Shown in pieces: positions 7,954-15,944 of a DNA stretch of 64,000 bases (positions within the stretch are counted from its first letter, which is position 1; each line of letters begins with the position of its first letter). Source of the stretch: Aeromonas veronii bv. veronii (lineage in GTDB: Bacteria; Pseudomonadota; Gammaproteobacteria; Enterobacterales; Aeromonadaceae); assembly GCF_000820225.1 (NCBI RefSeq), contig NZ_CDDK01000037.1:101963-165962 (forward strand), read 5' to 3'. Under the pieces are notes generated by a model, which was not told where the DNA came from, ran no database searches, and saw only the letters and a list, made by a program, of their open reading frames with translations. The position numbers and the translations under genes are program-made.

Positions 7954-8031
7954 CTATTCGTCGAACCACTCGGAGAGATAGAAAGGCTTGAAGTAGAAGG
8001 CCAGAAAAAAGCCTCTGGCTTTGCGCATCAT
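7954..8031 (-). CDS. Possible aromatic-rich 25-codon leader peptide
   Basis: A short frame upstream of the binding-protein operon encodes a peptide with six Phe, two Tyr and one Trp in 25 residues (core GFFLAFYFKPFYLSEWF), ending in TAG. The same frame then stays open for 42 more codons to a TAA at 7825, ten bases before the next gene's start. A promoter-like TTGCCG-18-TAAGGT lies upstream. No ribosome site is evident, and the downstream 7-bp GC stem has no T tract. It could be a leader peptide, a small protein gene broken by a nonsense change, or chance. Confidence 0.25.
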   Translation of the reverse strand: MMRKARGFFLAFYFKPFYLSEWFDE

Positions 8032-8200
8032 GGTGGTTTGTCGCGTCCTGTGACAAAGATGGCATCACCTTAGCACGCCCGAATTTTGCCCGGCAAGAGG
8101 CAGCCACCTGGCAGTAGCAAAATCCCGATCATGGTCAAGGCAGGCGGGATCCGTTAGGCTCGAAGCACCTTGCCATCCCATAACAGACACACAGCGACCG

Positions 8201-8809
8201 ATGAATTTTCTGGCCCATCTCCATCTGGCTGCCCACACCCGAAGCTCCCTCACCGGCAATCTGCTCGGCGATTTCGTCAAAGGCACGCTGCCCACGGGGC
8301 TTGCCGCCCACTTCGATGAGGGGATCTGGCTGCACCGCAAAATTGATGCCTTCACCGACAGCCACCCCGAGCACAAGGCGGCCGTCGCCTGTTTCGAGGC
8401 CCCCTGGCGCCGCTTTGGCGGCATAGTGGTGGATATGATCTACGACCACTGGCTGAGCCAGCACTGGGAGCTGTTCAGTACCGAGCCCCTGCCCCGCTTC
8501 CTGCAACGCAGTTATGAGCAGCTATTGGCGGATCACCCACGCCTGCAGGATGGACTGCCGCTTCCCCTCAAGCGGATGGCCGAGCAGAACTGGATCGCCT
8601 CCTACCGCCACAGGGAGGGGCTGGGGCAAGCGCTGAATGGCATAGGTCGCCGACTGCGCCGCCCGGTACAACTGGGAGAGGCGCTACTGACCCTCGATGA
8701 GTCGCAGTGGCAAACATGCGAGGCGGGATTTCTGCGCTTCTATCCCGCGCTGATGGACTTTAGCCAGCAGCAGCTGGCCCAATATCGGGCAGCCCAAGGG
8801 CCACAGTGA
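8201..8809 (+). CDS. acpH: Acyl carrier protein phosphodiesterase AcpH
   Basis: This 202-residue cytoplasmic enzyme removes the 4'-phosphopantetheine group from holo-acyl carrier protein. The N-terminal MNFLAHLHLA and GNLLGDFVKG, followed by LHRKIDAFTDSHP, are the conserved His/Asp blocks of the AcpH family and supply the metal ligands. Length and start agree with relatives of about 193-200 residues. It is transcribed away from the binding-protein operon and ends at a strong terminator. Confidence 0.88.
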   Translation: MNFLAHLHLAAHTRSSLTGNLLGDFVKGTLPTGLAAHFDEGIWLHRKIDAFTDSHPEHKAAVACFEAPWRRFGGIVVDMIYDHWLSQHWELFSTEPLPRFLQRSYEQLLADHPRLQDGLPLPLKRMAEQNWIASYRHREGLGQALNGIGRRLRRPVQLGEALLTLDESQWQTCEAGFLRFYPALMDFSQQQLAQYRAAQGPQ

Positions 8810-8838
8810 TCCCTCTGGATAGAGCTGCTTCCCCATAA

Positions 8839-8862
8839 AAAACGCCCCTTGCGGGGCGTTTG
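8839..8862. terminator. Bidirectional terminator after acpH
   Basis: The stem aaacgcccc / ggggcgttt with A and T flanks sits between convergent genes and can serve both. Confidence 0.85.
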
Positions 8863-8865
8863 TCA

Positions 8866-9249
8866 TCAGTTGGCTTCGTCTTTCTTTTTGCGAATGCTTA
8901 AGCCCAGCTCCCGACCACGCAGTCGGGCGTAATAGATGGTGCCGACAAAAGCGAGAGTGGTGAAGACCAGCTCCACCACCGCCAGCCACCGCTCCCCCTC
9001 ATCCGTGGTGATCAGGGTGAGGGCGTGGAGGAAATAGGGCATCAACACGAAGTTGCCCCAGGCGTGGGTGTAGGGGTTGCCCTGCACTATCCCCTTGAGA
9101 GGGAAGAGCAGCGGCACCGTCCAGATCACCGGCAGCAGCCAGGGGTTGAGGTCCGGATGGGGCGACAGCCACAGATGCCAGAGGATGACCCAGCACAGCA
9201 GGCCGAAGAAGCCGACCAGAGTCAGCCAACGTGCGAAGCGGGTGCTCAC
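8866..9249 (-). CDS. DUF2069 inner-membrane protein
   Basis: This 127-residue protein has four predicted membrane helices, with LLPVIWTVPLLFPLKGIVQG and GNPYTHAWGNFVLMPYF as its most distinctive blocks, followed by a basic tail ending RKKKDEAN. I recognise it as a DUF2069 family member, for which no biochemical function is established to my knowledge. Its start overlaps the yfgD stop by four bases, so the pair is an operon. Confidence 0.8.
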   Translation of the reverse strand: MSTRFARWLTLVGFFGLLCWVILWHLWLSPHPDLNPWLLPVIWTVPLLFPLKGIVQGNPYTHAWGNFVLMPYFLHALTLITTDEGERWLAVVELVFTTLAFVGTIYYARLRGRELGLSIRKKKDEAN

Positions 9250-9596
9250 TTGAGGATCTCCAGCACCTGCTCCGGCGGCCGACCAATACGGGCCTGACCG
9301 TTCTTGATGACGATGGGACGCTCGATCAGCTTGGGATGCTGATGCATGGCGCGGACGAGGGCATCGCCGCTGACACCGGCCAATCCCAGCTCCTTGTAGA
9401 GATCCTCCTTGGTGCGCATCAGCTGGCGGGGATCGCTAAAACCGAGCAGAGAGAGCAGGTTGCGGATCTCATCTTCGCTTGGGGCCTGCTCCAGATAGAA
9501 CACCACATCAGGGGCGATCCCGTGCTGTTCCAGCAGGGCCAGGGTTTCGCGACTCTTGGAGCAGCGCGGATTGTGGTAGATTTGGGTCTCGCTCAT
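9246..9596 (-). CDS. yfgD: ArsC/Spx-family reductase-like protein YfgD
   Basis: This 116-residue thioredoxin-fold protein begins with IYHNPRCSKSRETLALL, where the Cys of the CSKS motif is the catalytic cysteine of ArsC-like arsenate reductases. RPIVIKNGQARIGRPPEQVLEIL is the conserved C-terminal block. YfgD proteins are annotated as arsenate reductase but have not clearly been shown to act in arsenic resistance. The gene lies near bepA and perM, as yfgD does in enterobacteria, which supports orthology with YfgD rather than plasmid ArsC. Confidence 0.85.
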   Translation of the reverse strand: MSETQIYHNPRCSKSRETLALLEQHGIAPDVVFYLEQAPSEDEIRNLLSLLGFSDPRQLMRTKEDLYKELGLAGVSGDALVRAMHQHPKLIERPIVIKNGQARIGRPPEQVLEILK

Positions 9597-9656
9597 GGTA
9601 ACTCCCTGATTAATCGCAAGATGGGACTAGAAACGGCGCTATTGTAGGGGAAAGTG

Positions 9657-10139
9657 ATGGTCAGGGTAAGCGGCAGTGGAAAGGAATTGAAACGAATTTG
9701 TTGGCTGATTGTGGCGGGCCTGCTGGGCGCCTGCACACCCGCCCCCGAATTTACCGATGCCACAGGGCAGTCGGTCAGCCTGCGCCACTTTGCCGGCAAG
9801 CCGCTGCTGGTCAACTACTTCGCCCCCTGGTGCGCCCCCTGCCTGCGCGAGATGCCGCGCCTCAACAGGCTGGCAGCGGAGGGCCAGATCACAGTGGTGG
9901 CCATCAACTACGACCCGACCACGCCAGCAGAGCTGGACAAGCTGGCTGCGCAGTATCACATCAAGGTGCCGCTCCTTATTGCCAATGAAGATGCCAGCCT
10001 CCCCTTCCCTCGCCCAAGCGGCCTGCCCACCAGCTACCTGCTCGATAGTGAGGGCAAACTCAAGCAAACGCTGGTCGGCGAGCTCGACCAGCAGCAGATC
10101 GAGATGCTCAAGGCGACCGCCAGCAGCCTGAGTCACTAG
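9657..10139 (+). CDS. Thioredoxin-like lipoprotein (TlpA family)
   Basis: The predicted 160-residue protein has a lipoprotein signal with lipobox LLGAC, then a TlpA-like fold with the redox motif WCAPC in FAPWCAPCLREMP. It should act as a membrane-anchored periplasmic thiol-disulfide reductase or thioredoxin. I chose the ATG at 9657, preceded by AGGGG; a GTG directly before it (9654) is also possible. The partner oxidised protein is unknown. It is transcribed divergently from yfgD. Confidence 0.82.
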   Translation: MVRVSGSGKELKRICWLIVAGLLGACTPAPEFTDATGQSVSLRHFAGKPLLVNYFAPWCAPCLREMPRLNRLAAEGQITVVAINYDPTTPAELDKLAAQYHIKVPLLIANEDASLPFPRPSGLPTSYLLDSEGKLKQTLVGELDQQQIEMLKATASSLSH

Positions 10140-10187
10140 CCCATCGCTGCTATCACCGTCCCCACATCAACGCCACCGCCATAAACA

Positions 10188-10215
10188 ACAAGGGCGCACC
10201 ATAGTGCGCCCTTGT
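10188..10215. terminator. Bidirectional terminator between the thioredoxin-like gene and bepA
   Basis: The perfect 12-bp stem acaagggcgcac / gtgcgcccttgt has a four-base loop and lies between convergent genes. Confidence 0.88.
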
Positions 10216-10228
10216 TTGATAGGTTTCG

Positions 10229-11683
10229 TTAGCCCTTGAGGCTGTCGAGATCCTTCTTGGCCCGCTCCAGCTCGGTGATACGCGCCTCCAGACGAGCCAG
10301 GGTCATCCGATCGCTGGTGGTACCGCGTGCCACGATCAGCTCGTCGATGGCCGCCTGATAATCCCCGCGCAGCGCCAGCATCTCGGCCCGCGCCATATGC
10401 AGCTCGGTCATTCTGCCCGCCTTGCGATAGGCATCGGCCAGCAGGTTCCAGGCCAGATTGTTCTCCTCATGGGCACGGGCATAGGGGTCGAGGATGGCGA
10501 TGGACTTCTTGTAGTTGCCGCTCTCGAGGTAGGCATTGCCGAGGTTGACCACCACCACTTCGTTATCCGGCATCCGGCTGCGGAACTTCTCGAGGCGCGC
10601 GATGGCCTGGGCACTGCGCCCCTTGGCCAGATCGATGTCGGTCTGGGCATCGACGATAAAGAGATCTTCCGGATGACGGGCCGCCAGCTCCTGCATCAGG
10701 GTATCCGCCTCGTCGGTGCGCTTGAGCTGGATCAGCGCCAGCGCCTTGCCATAGATGGCGGCATCCTTGAGCGGATAATCCCCCTTCTGGATCCGGCTAT
10801 CAAAGTAGCTCAGCAGCCCCTGCGGGGTATCGGTACCAAAACGCACCTGAATCCGCACCTTGGCCAGCCAGAAGTCGAGACTGGGCGGCAAGTCGCGGCG
10901 ACCATAGCTGCCCGCCCGAGCGCGGGCCTCGCTGATCCGGGTCTCCGGCAGCGGGTGAGTGAGCAGCATCTCCGGCGGCTTGCTGGCATAACGGTATTCG
11001 GCAGCCAGTTTCTGGAAGAAGTTGGCCATCCCCATGGGGTCGAAACCGGCATCATAAAGCGTCTTCATGCCGATGCGATCCGCTTCATATTCGTTGTCGC
11101 GGGTGTAGTTGATGGCCGACTGCATGGAGAGGCCCAGCGTGGTCTGCAGCGCGGCGATACCGGCAGTCGGGTTGATCACTGCCAGCGCGATGGAGCCCAC
11201 CAGACCGGCCAGGGTCACCGCCGAGCTGCTCGCCTGCGCCTCCATATAACGGGCGATATGGCGCTGGGTCACGTGGGTGATTTCGTGGGCCAGTACCGAG
11301 GCCAGCTCGCTCTCGCTGTCGGCGTAGAGGAAGAGGCCGGTGTGCACCTTGACTCGCCCGCCGAGGAAGGCGGCCGCGTTGATGGTGGGATCATTGATGA
11401 GGAAGAAGGTAAACGGGAAACGTACCCCATCGGCGTTGGTCAGCAATCGCTGACCCAGATCGTCAATGTACTGGCTCAGCACCGGATCATCGATGATCGG
11501 CAGACCCGCACGGGCAAAGCGCATAAAGGCGTTGCCGTAACGCACCTCCTGCTCGATGGGCAGGGCAGCAACCCCGGCCGTGCCGATGTCGGGAAGCTGA
11601 TTGTTGGCCTCGGCATGAAACGTGGCGCCCATCAGGGAAGCCAGCAGGGGAAGCGATGCCATCAGGGGGGAAAAACGTGCCAC
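10229..11683 (-). CDS. bepA: Periplasmic chaperone/metalloprotease BepA
   Basis: This 484-residue M48 protease helps assemble or degrade outer-membrane beta-barrel proteins such as LptD. It has a signal peptide ending FHAEA, the zinc motif HEITH at residues 133-137, the downstream Glu ligand in NEYEADRIG, and TPR-like helices over roughly the last 180 residues. Length matches E. coli BepA (YfgC, 487). The neighbourhood of yfgD and perM is conserved. It diverges from the TusA-like gene. Confidence 0.93.
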   Translation of the reverse strand: MARFSPLMASLPLLASLMGATFHAEANNQLPDIGTAGVAALPIEQEVRYGNAFMRFARAGLPIIDDPVLSQYIDDLGQRLLTNADGVRFPFTFFLINDPTINAAAFLGGRVKVHTGLFLYADSESELASVLAHEITHVTQRHIARYMEAQASSSAVTLAGLVGSIALAVINPTAGIAALQTTLGLSMQSAINYTRDNEYEADRIGMKTLYDAGFDPMGMANFFQKLAAEYRYASKPPEMLLTHPLPETRISEARARAGSYGRRDLPPSLDFWLAKVRIQVRFGTDTPQGLLSYFDSRIQKGDYPLKDAAIYGKALALIQLKRTDEADTLMQELAARHPEDLFIVDAQTDIDLAKGRSAQAIARLEKFRSRMPDNEVVVVNLGNAYLESGNYKKSIAILDPYARAHEENNLAWNLLADAYRKAGRMTELHMARAEMLALRGDYQAAIDELIVARGTTSDRMTLARLEARITELERAKKDLDSLKG

Positions 11684-11804
11684 GTTATCTCTATCTCCAT
11701 CAGAAAGGGCCTCGGCAGAATACCCTTGCCCATCAAGGGCTACAAGCGTTGTTTCATGCTCTTATCACGGCCATAATAGCGGCCACCAGCCTGATGGAGC
11801 CCCC

Positions 11805-12038
11805 ATGGAAGTTCTCGACCTGACCCCCTGGCGTTGCCCCGAGCCGCTGATCCGGCTCAAGCTCTGGTTAAGGGTGGCCAAAAGCGGTCAAACCGTCACC
11901 ATCCGGCTGGCCGATGCGGGCTCCCGGCAGGATATTCCGGCCTATCTGCACCGTCAGGGCCACCATGTCGAGGTGCAGCAACAACCGGACAATACCCTCT
12001 CTTTGCAGTTGGTTGTCGGGGCGAAACAACCATCTTGA
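11805..12038 (+). CDS. TusA-family sulfur-carrier-like protein
   Basis: This 77-residue protein begins MEVLDLTPWRCPEPLIRLK, carrying the CPxP motif whose Cys holds persulfide sulfur in TusA/SirA proteins. The rest fits the small alpha/beta fold of the family. The ATG at 11805 follows a GGAG box; the frame is open far upstream without a better start. Placement between bepA and perM suggests a YedF-like paralogue rather than the tRNA-thiolation TusA itself. The specific sulfur acceptor is unknown. Confidence 0.8.
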   Translation: MEVLDLTPWRCPEPLIRLKLWLRVAKSGQTVTIRLADAGSRQDIPAYLHRQGHHVEVQQQPDNTLSLQLVVGAKQPS

Positions 12039-12063
12039 GCCCCAGTGATGTAAGGATGCAGTC

Positions 12064-13134
12064 ATGTTAGAAGTATTGAAGCGCTGGTATCAGACCCGTT
12101 TTTCCGATCCAGATGCCGTTACCCTTTTCCTGTTGCTGGTGTTCTGCTTCACCATCATCTGGCTGTTTGGCGATCTGCTGGCCCCCCTGCTGGTGGCACT
12201 GGTAATGGCCTATCTGCTGGAGTGGCCGGTCGCCCGGCTGCAAAAAGCGGGGCTGTCGCGCACCCTGGCCACCAGCGTCATTCTGATCCTCTTTATTGCG
12301 GTAGCAGTCGCCTCCTTGCTGGGTCTTATCCCGACGCTGGTCAGTCAGGGGATCAATCTGGCCAAAGAGGCGCCGGCCATGCTGACCCACGCTCAGGATT
12401 ATGTCCGCACCCTGCCGGACAAATACCCCGAGCTCATCGACGTCAGTCTGGTGGAGACTGTCATCGACAATATTCGCCAGCGCATCCTCAGTGGCGGCGA
12501 GCATCTGGTAAGCGCCTCCCTCAGTTCGCTGGTCAACGTGGTCGCCATCATGATCTACCTCATTCTGGTGCCGCTGATGGTCTTCTTTATGCTCAAGGAC
12601 AAGCGGGTCTTGATGGGCAGCCTGCGCCGCTTTCTGCCGCGCAACCGCACCCTGGTCAACCGGGTGTGGGTCGAGATGAACAACCAGATCATCAACTACA
12701 TCCGCGGCAAGGTGATCGAGATCCTTATCGTCGGTATCGCCACCTATGTTCCCTTCGCCCTGATGGGGCTGCGCTATTCGGTGCTGCTGGCGGTCGCGGT
12801 CGGCTTCTCGGTGCTGATCCCTTATATCGGCGCTGCCGTGGTGACCGTACCGGTAGCCATGGTCGCCCTGTTCCAGTGGGGGCTCACCCCCGAGTTCGCC
12901 TGGCTGATGGTGGCCTATCTGGTCATTCAGGCTCTCGATGGCAACCTGCTGGTGCCGGTGCTTTTCTCGGAGGCAGTCAACCTCCACCCGGTGGCCATCA
13001 TCATCGCCGTGCTGGTCTTCGGCGGCTTGTGGGGATTCTGGGGAGTCTTCTTCGCCATTCCCCTCGCCACCCTGGTCAAGGCGGTGATCAATGCCTGGCC
13101 AAAACGTGAAGAGATGCCCAGTGCCGCAAAATAA
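12064..13134 (+). CDS. perM: AI-2E-family membrane transporter PerM
   Basis: This 356-residue inner-membrane protein has about eight helices and the family blocks SVLIPYIGAAVVTVPVA and PVLFSEAVNLHPVAIIIAVL. The AI-2E family includes exporters and Na+/H+ antiporters, but PerM itself lacks a firmly established substrate. It begins 25 bp after the TusA-like gene and is likely co-transcribed with it and the porin-like gene that follows. Length and neighbourhood match E. coli PerM (YfgO). Confidence 0.88.
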   Translation: MLEVLKRWYQTRFSDPDAVTLFLLLVFCFTIIWLFGDLLAPLLVALVMAYLLEWPVARLQKAGLSRTLATSVILILFIAVAVASLLGLIPTLVSQGINLAKEAPAMLTHAQDYVRTLPDKYPELIDVSLVETVIDNIRQRILSGGEHLVSASLSSLVNVVAIMIYLILVPLMVFFMLKDKRVLMGSLRRFLPRNRTLVNRVWVEMNNQIINYIRGKVIEILIVGIATYVPFALMGLRYSVLLAVAVGFSVLIPYIGAAVVTVPVAMVALFQWGLTPEFAWLMVAYLVIQALDGNLLVPVLFSEAVNLHPVAIIIAVLVFGGLWGFWGVFFAIPLATLVKAVINAWPKREEMPSAAK

Positions 13135-13169
13135 CCTGCTTCCCCTGCAATCGTGACAACGGAGTGTCC

Positions 13170-13976
13170 ATGACCTTTTTTCGTCAAATCAGAGCGGCAG
13201 GGCTGACGGCCCTGCTCCTCGCTGCCGCCATGCCAGCGCGTGCCGATATCGATCTTGGCGCCATGGACCTGCTCACCAGCGACAGCCCTACCAGCCCGGT
13301 GCCACAGGGCTTTGTCGCCGGAGCGGCGCTCATCGGGGGGCAGGCCCGTTATGAAGCACAAGATAACAGCCTCTACGCCATCCCCGGCTTTATCTATTTT
13401 GGCGACCAGTTCATGTTTCTGGGGGATCGAGCCCGCTACTACTTCCACAAGGATGAGAACGTGGCCCTATACGGCTATGGCCGGGTCCGTTTTGGCAATC
13501 TGGATCCCGAGGACTCTCCGGCCTTTACTGGCATGGAGCAGCGAAAATGGCAGCTGGAAGGCGGAATCGGCGGCAACATCATCACACCCTATGCCCTGCT
13601 GACCGTGCGGGCCAACAGCGATGTCACCGGCCGCAGCAAGGGGCAGGAGCTGCTGCTGTGGGCCGATTTCCCCATCCTGCGCGACAACCTGCTGATCATG
13701 CCGGGGATGGGGCTGATGCTGCGCAGCGACAAGATGGCCAACTACTACTTCGGCGGCATCTCCGAGAGCGAGGAAACCGCCCAGCGGCCCGCTTGGGATA
13801 CCGGTACCACCCTATCCCCGATGGCGGCCCTCATCACCAGCTACCGCTTCAGCCCCAACTGGATTGGCATGTTTGCCATGAACTACGAATGGTATGATCG
13901 GGACATCAAAAACAGCCCCATCGTCCAGCACGATGGCGAGCTCTATGCGGGTTTTGCGCTGGGCTATATCTGGTAA
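13170..13976 (+). CDS. MipA/OmpV-family outer-membrane protein
   Basis: This 268-residue predicted beta-barrel starts with a signal peptide ending AAMPARA. Alternating aromatic strands (PGFIYFGDQFMFLGDRARYYF) and a C-terminus ending in Tyr-Ile-Trp, an aromatic as expected for BAM substrates, support outer-membrane insertion. It resembles MipA/OmpV scaffold and porin-like proteins. The ATG at 13170 has GGAG six bases upstream. It ends the perM transcript before a terminator. Confidence 0.8.
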   Translation: MTFFRQIRAAGLTALLLAAAMPARADIDLGAMDLLTSDSPTSPVPQGFVAGAALIGGQARYEAQDNSLYAIPGFIYFGDQFMFLGDRARYYFHKDENVALYGYGRVRFGNLDPEDSPAFTGMEQRKWQLEGGIGGNIITPYALLTVRANSDVTGRSKGQELLLWADFPILRDNLLIMPGMGLMLRSDKMANYYFGGISESEETAQRPAWDTGTTLSPMAALITSYRFSPNWIGMFAMNYEWYDRDIKNSPIVQHDGELYAGFALGYIW

Positions 13977-14012
13977 CGGTTATGAGTCTTGAACCGTGAG
14001 ACACGACCAAAC

Positions 14013-14037
14013 AAAAGGGAGCCCTCGGCTCCCTTTT
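14013..14037. terminator. Terminator after the MipA-like gene
   Basis: The stem aaagggagcc / ggctccctttt with a 3-base loop and T run lies between convergent genes. Confidence 0.85.
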
Positions 14038-14087
14038 TCACGACCATCAGGCTGGTAGTACCGCCTGCTCAAGCTGCCTATTCAGGC

Positions 14088-14888
14088 TTACAGCGCCGCC
14101 AGAAACCCGGCCAGCTGCTGATTGACGAAGGCCGGATTTTCCAACGACGAGATGTGGCCAGCCATCGGGATCTCCCTGAACGGGCAACCCAGCACCTCGG
14201 CCATCAGATAGCCCTCCAGCACCGGACGGGCCTTGTCCTCGCAGCCGGTCATCACCAGTGCGGGAGTGGTGATCTCCTCCAGCCACTCGATACGATCTTC
14301 GCGGGTCACAAAGCTGCGGCCCACCGCCACCATGGCGGCAATCTTCTCGTTTGGCCAGGCGGCCAGACGCGCCTTGAAATCGGCCAGCAAGTTGGCATCG
14401 GGCTGGTTCGCAAAGAAGATAGGCGCCACCTGTTCGATGATGGGTGCAGGAATTGAACCAAGCTGCTCGATCGCAGCGAGCATGCCAAGGTAGCGCTCGC
14501 AGGTGATCTGCGGTTCCAGGCCGACAAAACTGTCCATCAGCACCAGTCCCTTGAGGCGGTTTGGCACCATGCGCGCCAGCTCCACCCCCCACATGCCACC
14601 GATGGAGAGGCCCACCAGTACGAACTCGTCAACCCCGAGGGCATCGAGCAGCGCCAGGTGATCCCGCGCCAGAGTCGCCAGGGTGCTGCCACCTTCGGGG
14701 AGCAGGTCGGAATCACCGTGGCCCCACAGCTCGGGAACGATGCAGCGATAGCTGGCCTTGAGCGCCTCGATTTGCGGCGCCCACATGGCGCTGTCCCACA
14801 GATAGCTGTGGCCAAACAGCAGTACCGGCCCTTGCCCTTCGTCCAGATAGGCCATCCGGCGGCCCGCTATCTCCATAAAATGCTTCAT
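14088..14888 (-). CDS. Alpha/beta-fold hydrolase
   Basis: This 266-residue cytoplasmic protein has the alpha/beta-hydrolase landmarks: an oxyanion-loop segment LLFGHSYLWDSAMW, the nucleophile elbow GLSIGGMWG (Ser near residue 95), an Asp in TPALVMTGCEDKARP and a C-terminal His in MAGHISSLENP. It resembles esterases, lactonases and carboxylate hydrolases of the 3-oxoadipate enol-lactonase type, but nothing around it names a substrate. It diverges from the PPK2 gene. Confidence 0.82.
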   Translation of the reverse strand: MKHFMEIAGRRMAYLDEGQGPVLLFGHSYLWDSAMWAPQIEALKASYRCIVPELWGHGDSDLLPEGGSTLATLARDHLALLDALGVDEFVLVGLSIGGMWGVELARMVPNRLKGLVLMDSFVGLEPQITCERYLGMLAAIEQLGSIPAPIIEQVAPIFFANQPDANLLADFKARLAAWPNEKIAAMVAVGRSFVTREDRIEWLEEITTPALVMTGCEDKARPVLEGYLMAEVLGCPFREIPMAGHISSLENPAFVNQQLAGFLAAL

Positions 14889-15016
14889 GTTATCTCCTGT
14901 TGCCAGCGATGGGCGGGCAGTGTATCACGTCCCCCTTGGCAGGTGACGCCTCCCTGGTGCAAGCTGACAGTGACTCAAAGAAGTCACCCATGAAAGGATG
15001 CCAAAAGGAGAAGCCC

Positions 15017-15832
15017 ATGGAGAAGGAGAAGAGCAAGAAGCGGCCACGTCTGGACAAGAAGTGCTACGAGCACCACCTTGCCCATCTGCAGGAGGAGCTG
15101 GTCAAGCTGCAGGAGTGGGTCAAGCAGGAGGGGTTAAAGGTAGTGGTACTGTTCGAGGGACGCGACGCCGCCGGTAAAGGGGGCGTCATCAAGGCGATCA
15201 CCGAGCCGCTCAACCCCCGGGTCTGCCGGGTCACGGCGCTGCCCGCCCCCTCCGATCGAGAGCGCTCCCAGTGGTACTTTCAGCGTTATGTGGCCCACCT
15301 GCCCGCCGCTGGCGAGATGGTGCTGTTTGACCGCTCCTGGTACAACCGGGCCGGAGTCGAGCGGGTGATGGGATTTTGCAGCGACGCCGAGTATCGCGAG
15401 TTTCTGCGCGCCTGCCCCGAGTTTGAGCGGATGCTGATCCGCTCCGGCATCACCTTGATCAAATACTGGTTCTCGGTCAGCGACGAGGAGCAGGAGAAGC
15501 GCTTTAAAGAGCGGATCAACACCCCCATCAAGCGCTGGAAGTTCAGCCCGATGGATTTGCAATCCCGCTCGCGCTGGGTGGAGTACTCCCGCGCCAAGGA
15601 TGACATGTTCACCTACACCGACACCGAGGATTGCCCCTGGTTCGTGGTGGAGGCAGATGATAAACGCCGTGCCCGCCTCAACTGCATCGCCCATCTGCTG
15701 AGCAAGGTGCCCTACGAGGCGATCCACTACGAGCCCATCAAGCTCCCCCCCATCAAGACCGAAGGGTATGAGCGCCCGCCGCTGGCCAGCCAGACCTTTG
15801 TGCCCGATATTACCGCCGAACTCGAGGCTTGA
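15017..15832 (+). CDS. ppk2: Polyphosphate kinase 2
   Basis: This 271-residue enzyme transfers phosphate between polyphosphate and nucleotides. It shows the Walker A variant EGRDAAGKGG near residues 52-61, the Walker B region LFDRSWYNRAGVERVMGF, and the lid segment RFKERINTPIKRWKFSPMD. The length suits single-domain PPK2; class I or II cannot be fixed by eye, so NDP versus NMP preference is open. The ATG at 15017 has an AGGAG box seven bases upstream; a start at 14990 would add nine residues. Confidence 0.9.
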   Translation: MEKEKSKKRPRLDKKCYEHHLAHLQEELVKLQEWVKQEGLKVVVLFEGRDAAGKGGVIKAITEPLNPRVCRVTALPAPSDRERSQWYFQRYVAHLPAAGEMVLFDRSWYNRAGVERVMGFCSDAEYREFLRACPEFERMLIRSGITLIKYWFSVSDEEQEKRFKERINTPIKRWKFSPMDLQSRSRWVEYSRAKDDMFTYTDTEDCPWFVVEADDKRRARLNCIAHLLSKVPYEAIHYEPIKLPPIKTEGYERPPLASQTFVPDITAELEA

Positions 15833-15880
15833 ACTGGGTTACCTTGCCTATCTGCATGTTCAAATCGCAGGCAATAAAAA

Positions 15881-15898
15881 GCCGGTCTGACGACCGGC
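15881..15898 (-). terminator. Terminator of the mal operon
   Basis: The stem gccggtc / gaccggc has A and T runs on both sides. It lies 46 bp after the malK stop and also faces the end of ppk2. Confidence 0.82.
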
Positions 15899-15944
15899 AA
15901 AAAGGCATTGATTATTAAGAAAGGAAAACCGGCACAACAAAAAA

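Noticed and set aside
10397..11776. 459-codon plus-strand open frame
   Set aside because: It is antisense to bepA along almost its full length, has low-complexity Gly/Leu/His-rich composition and no family features.
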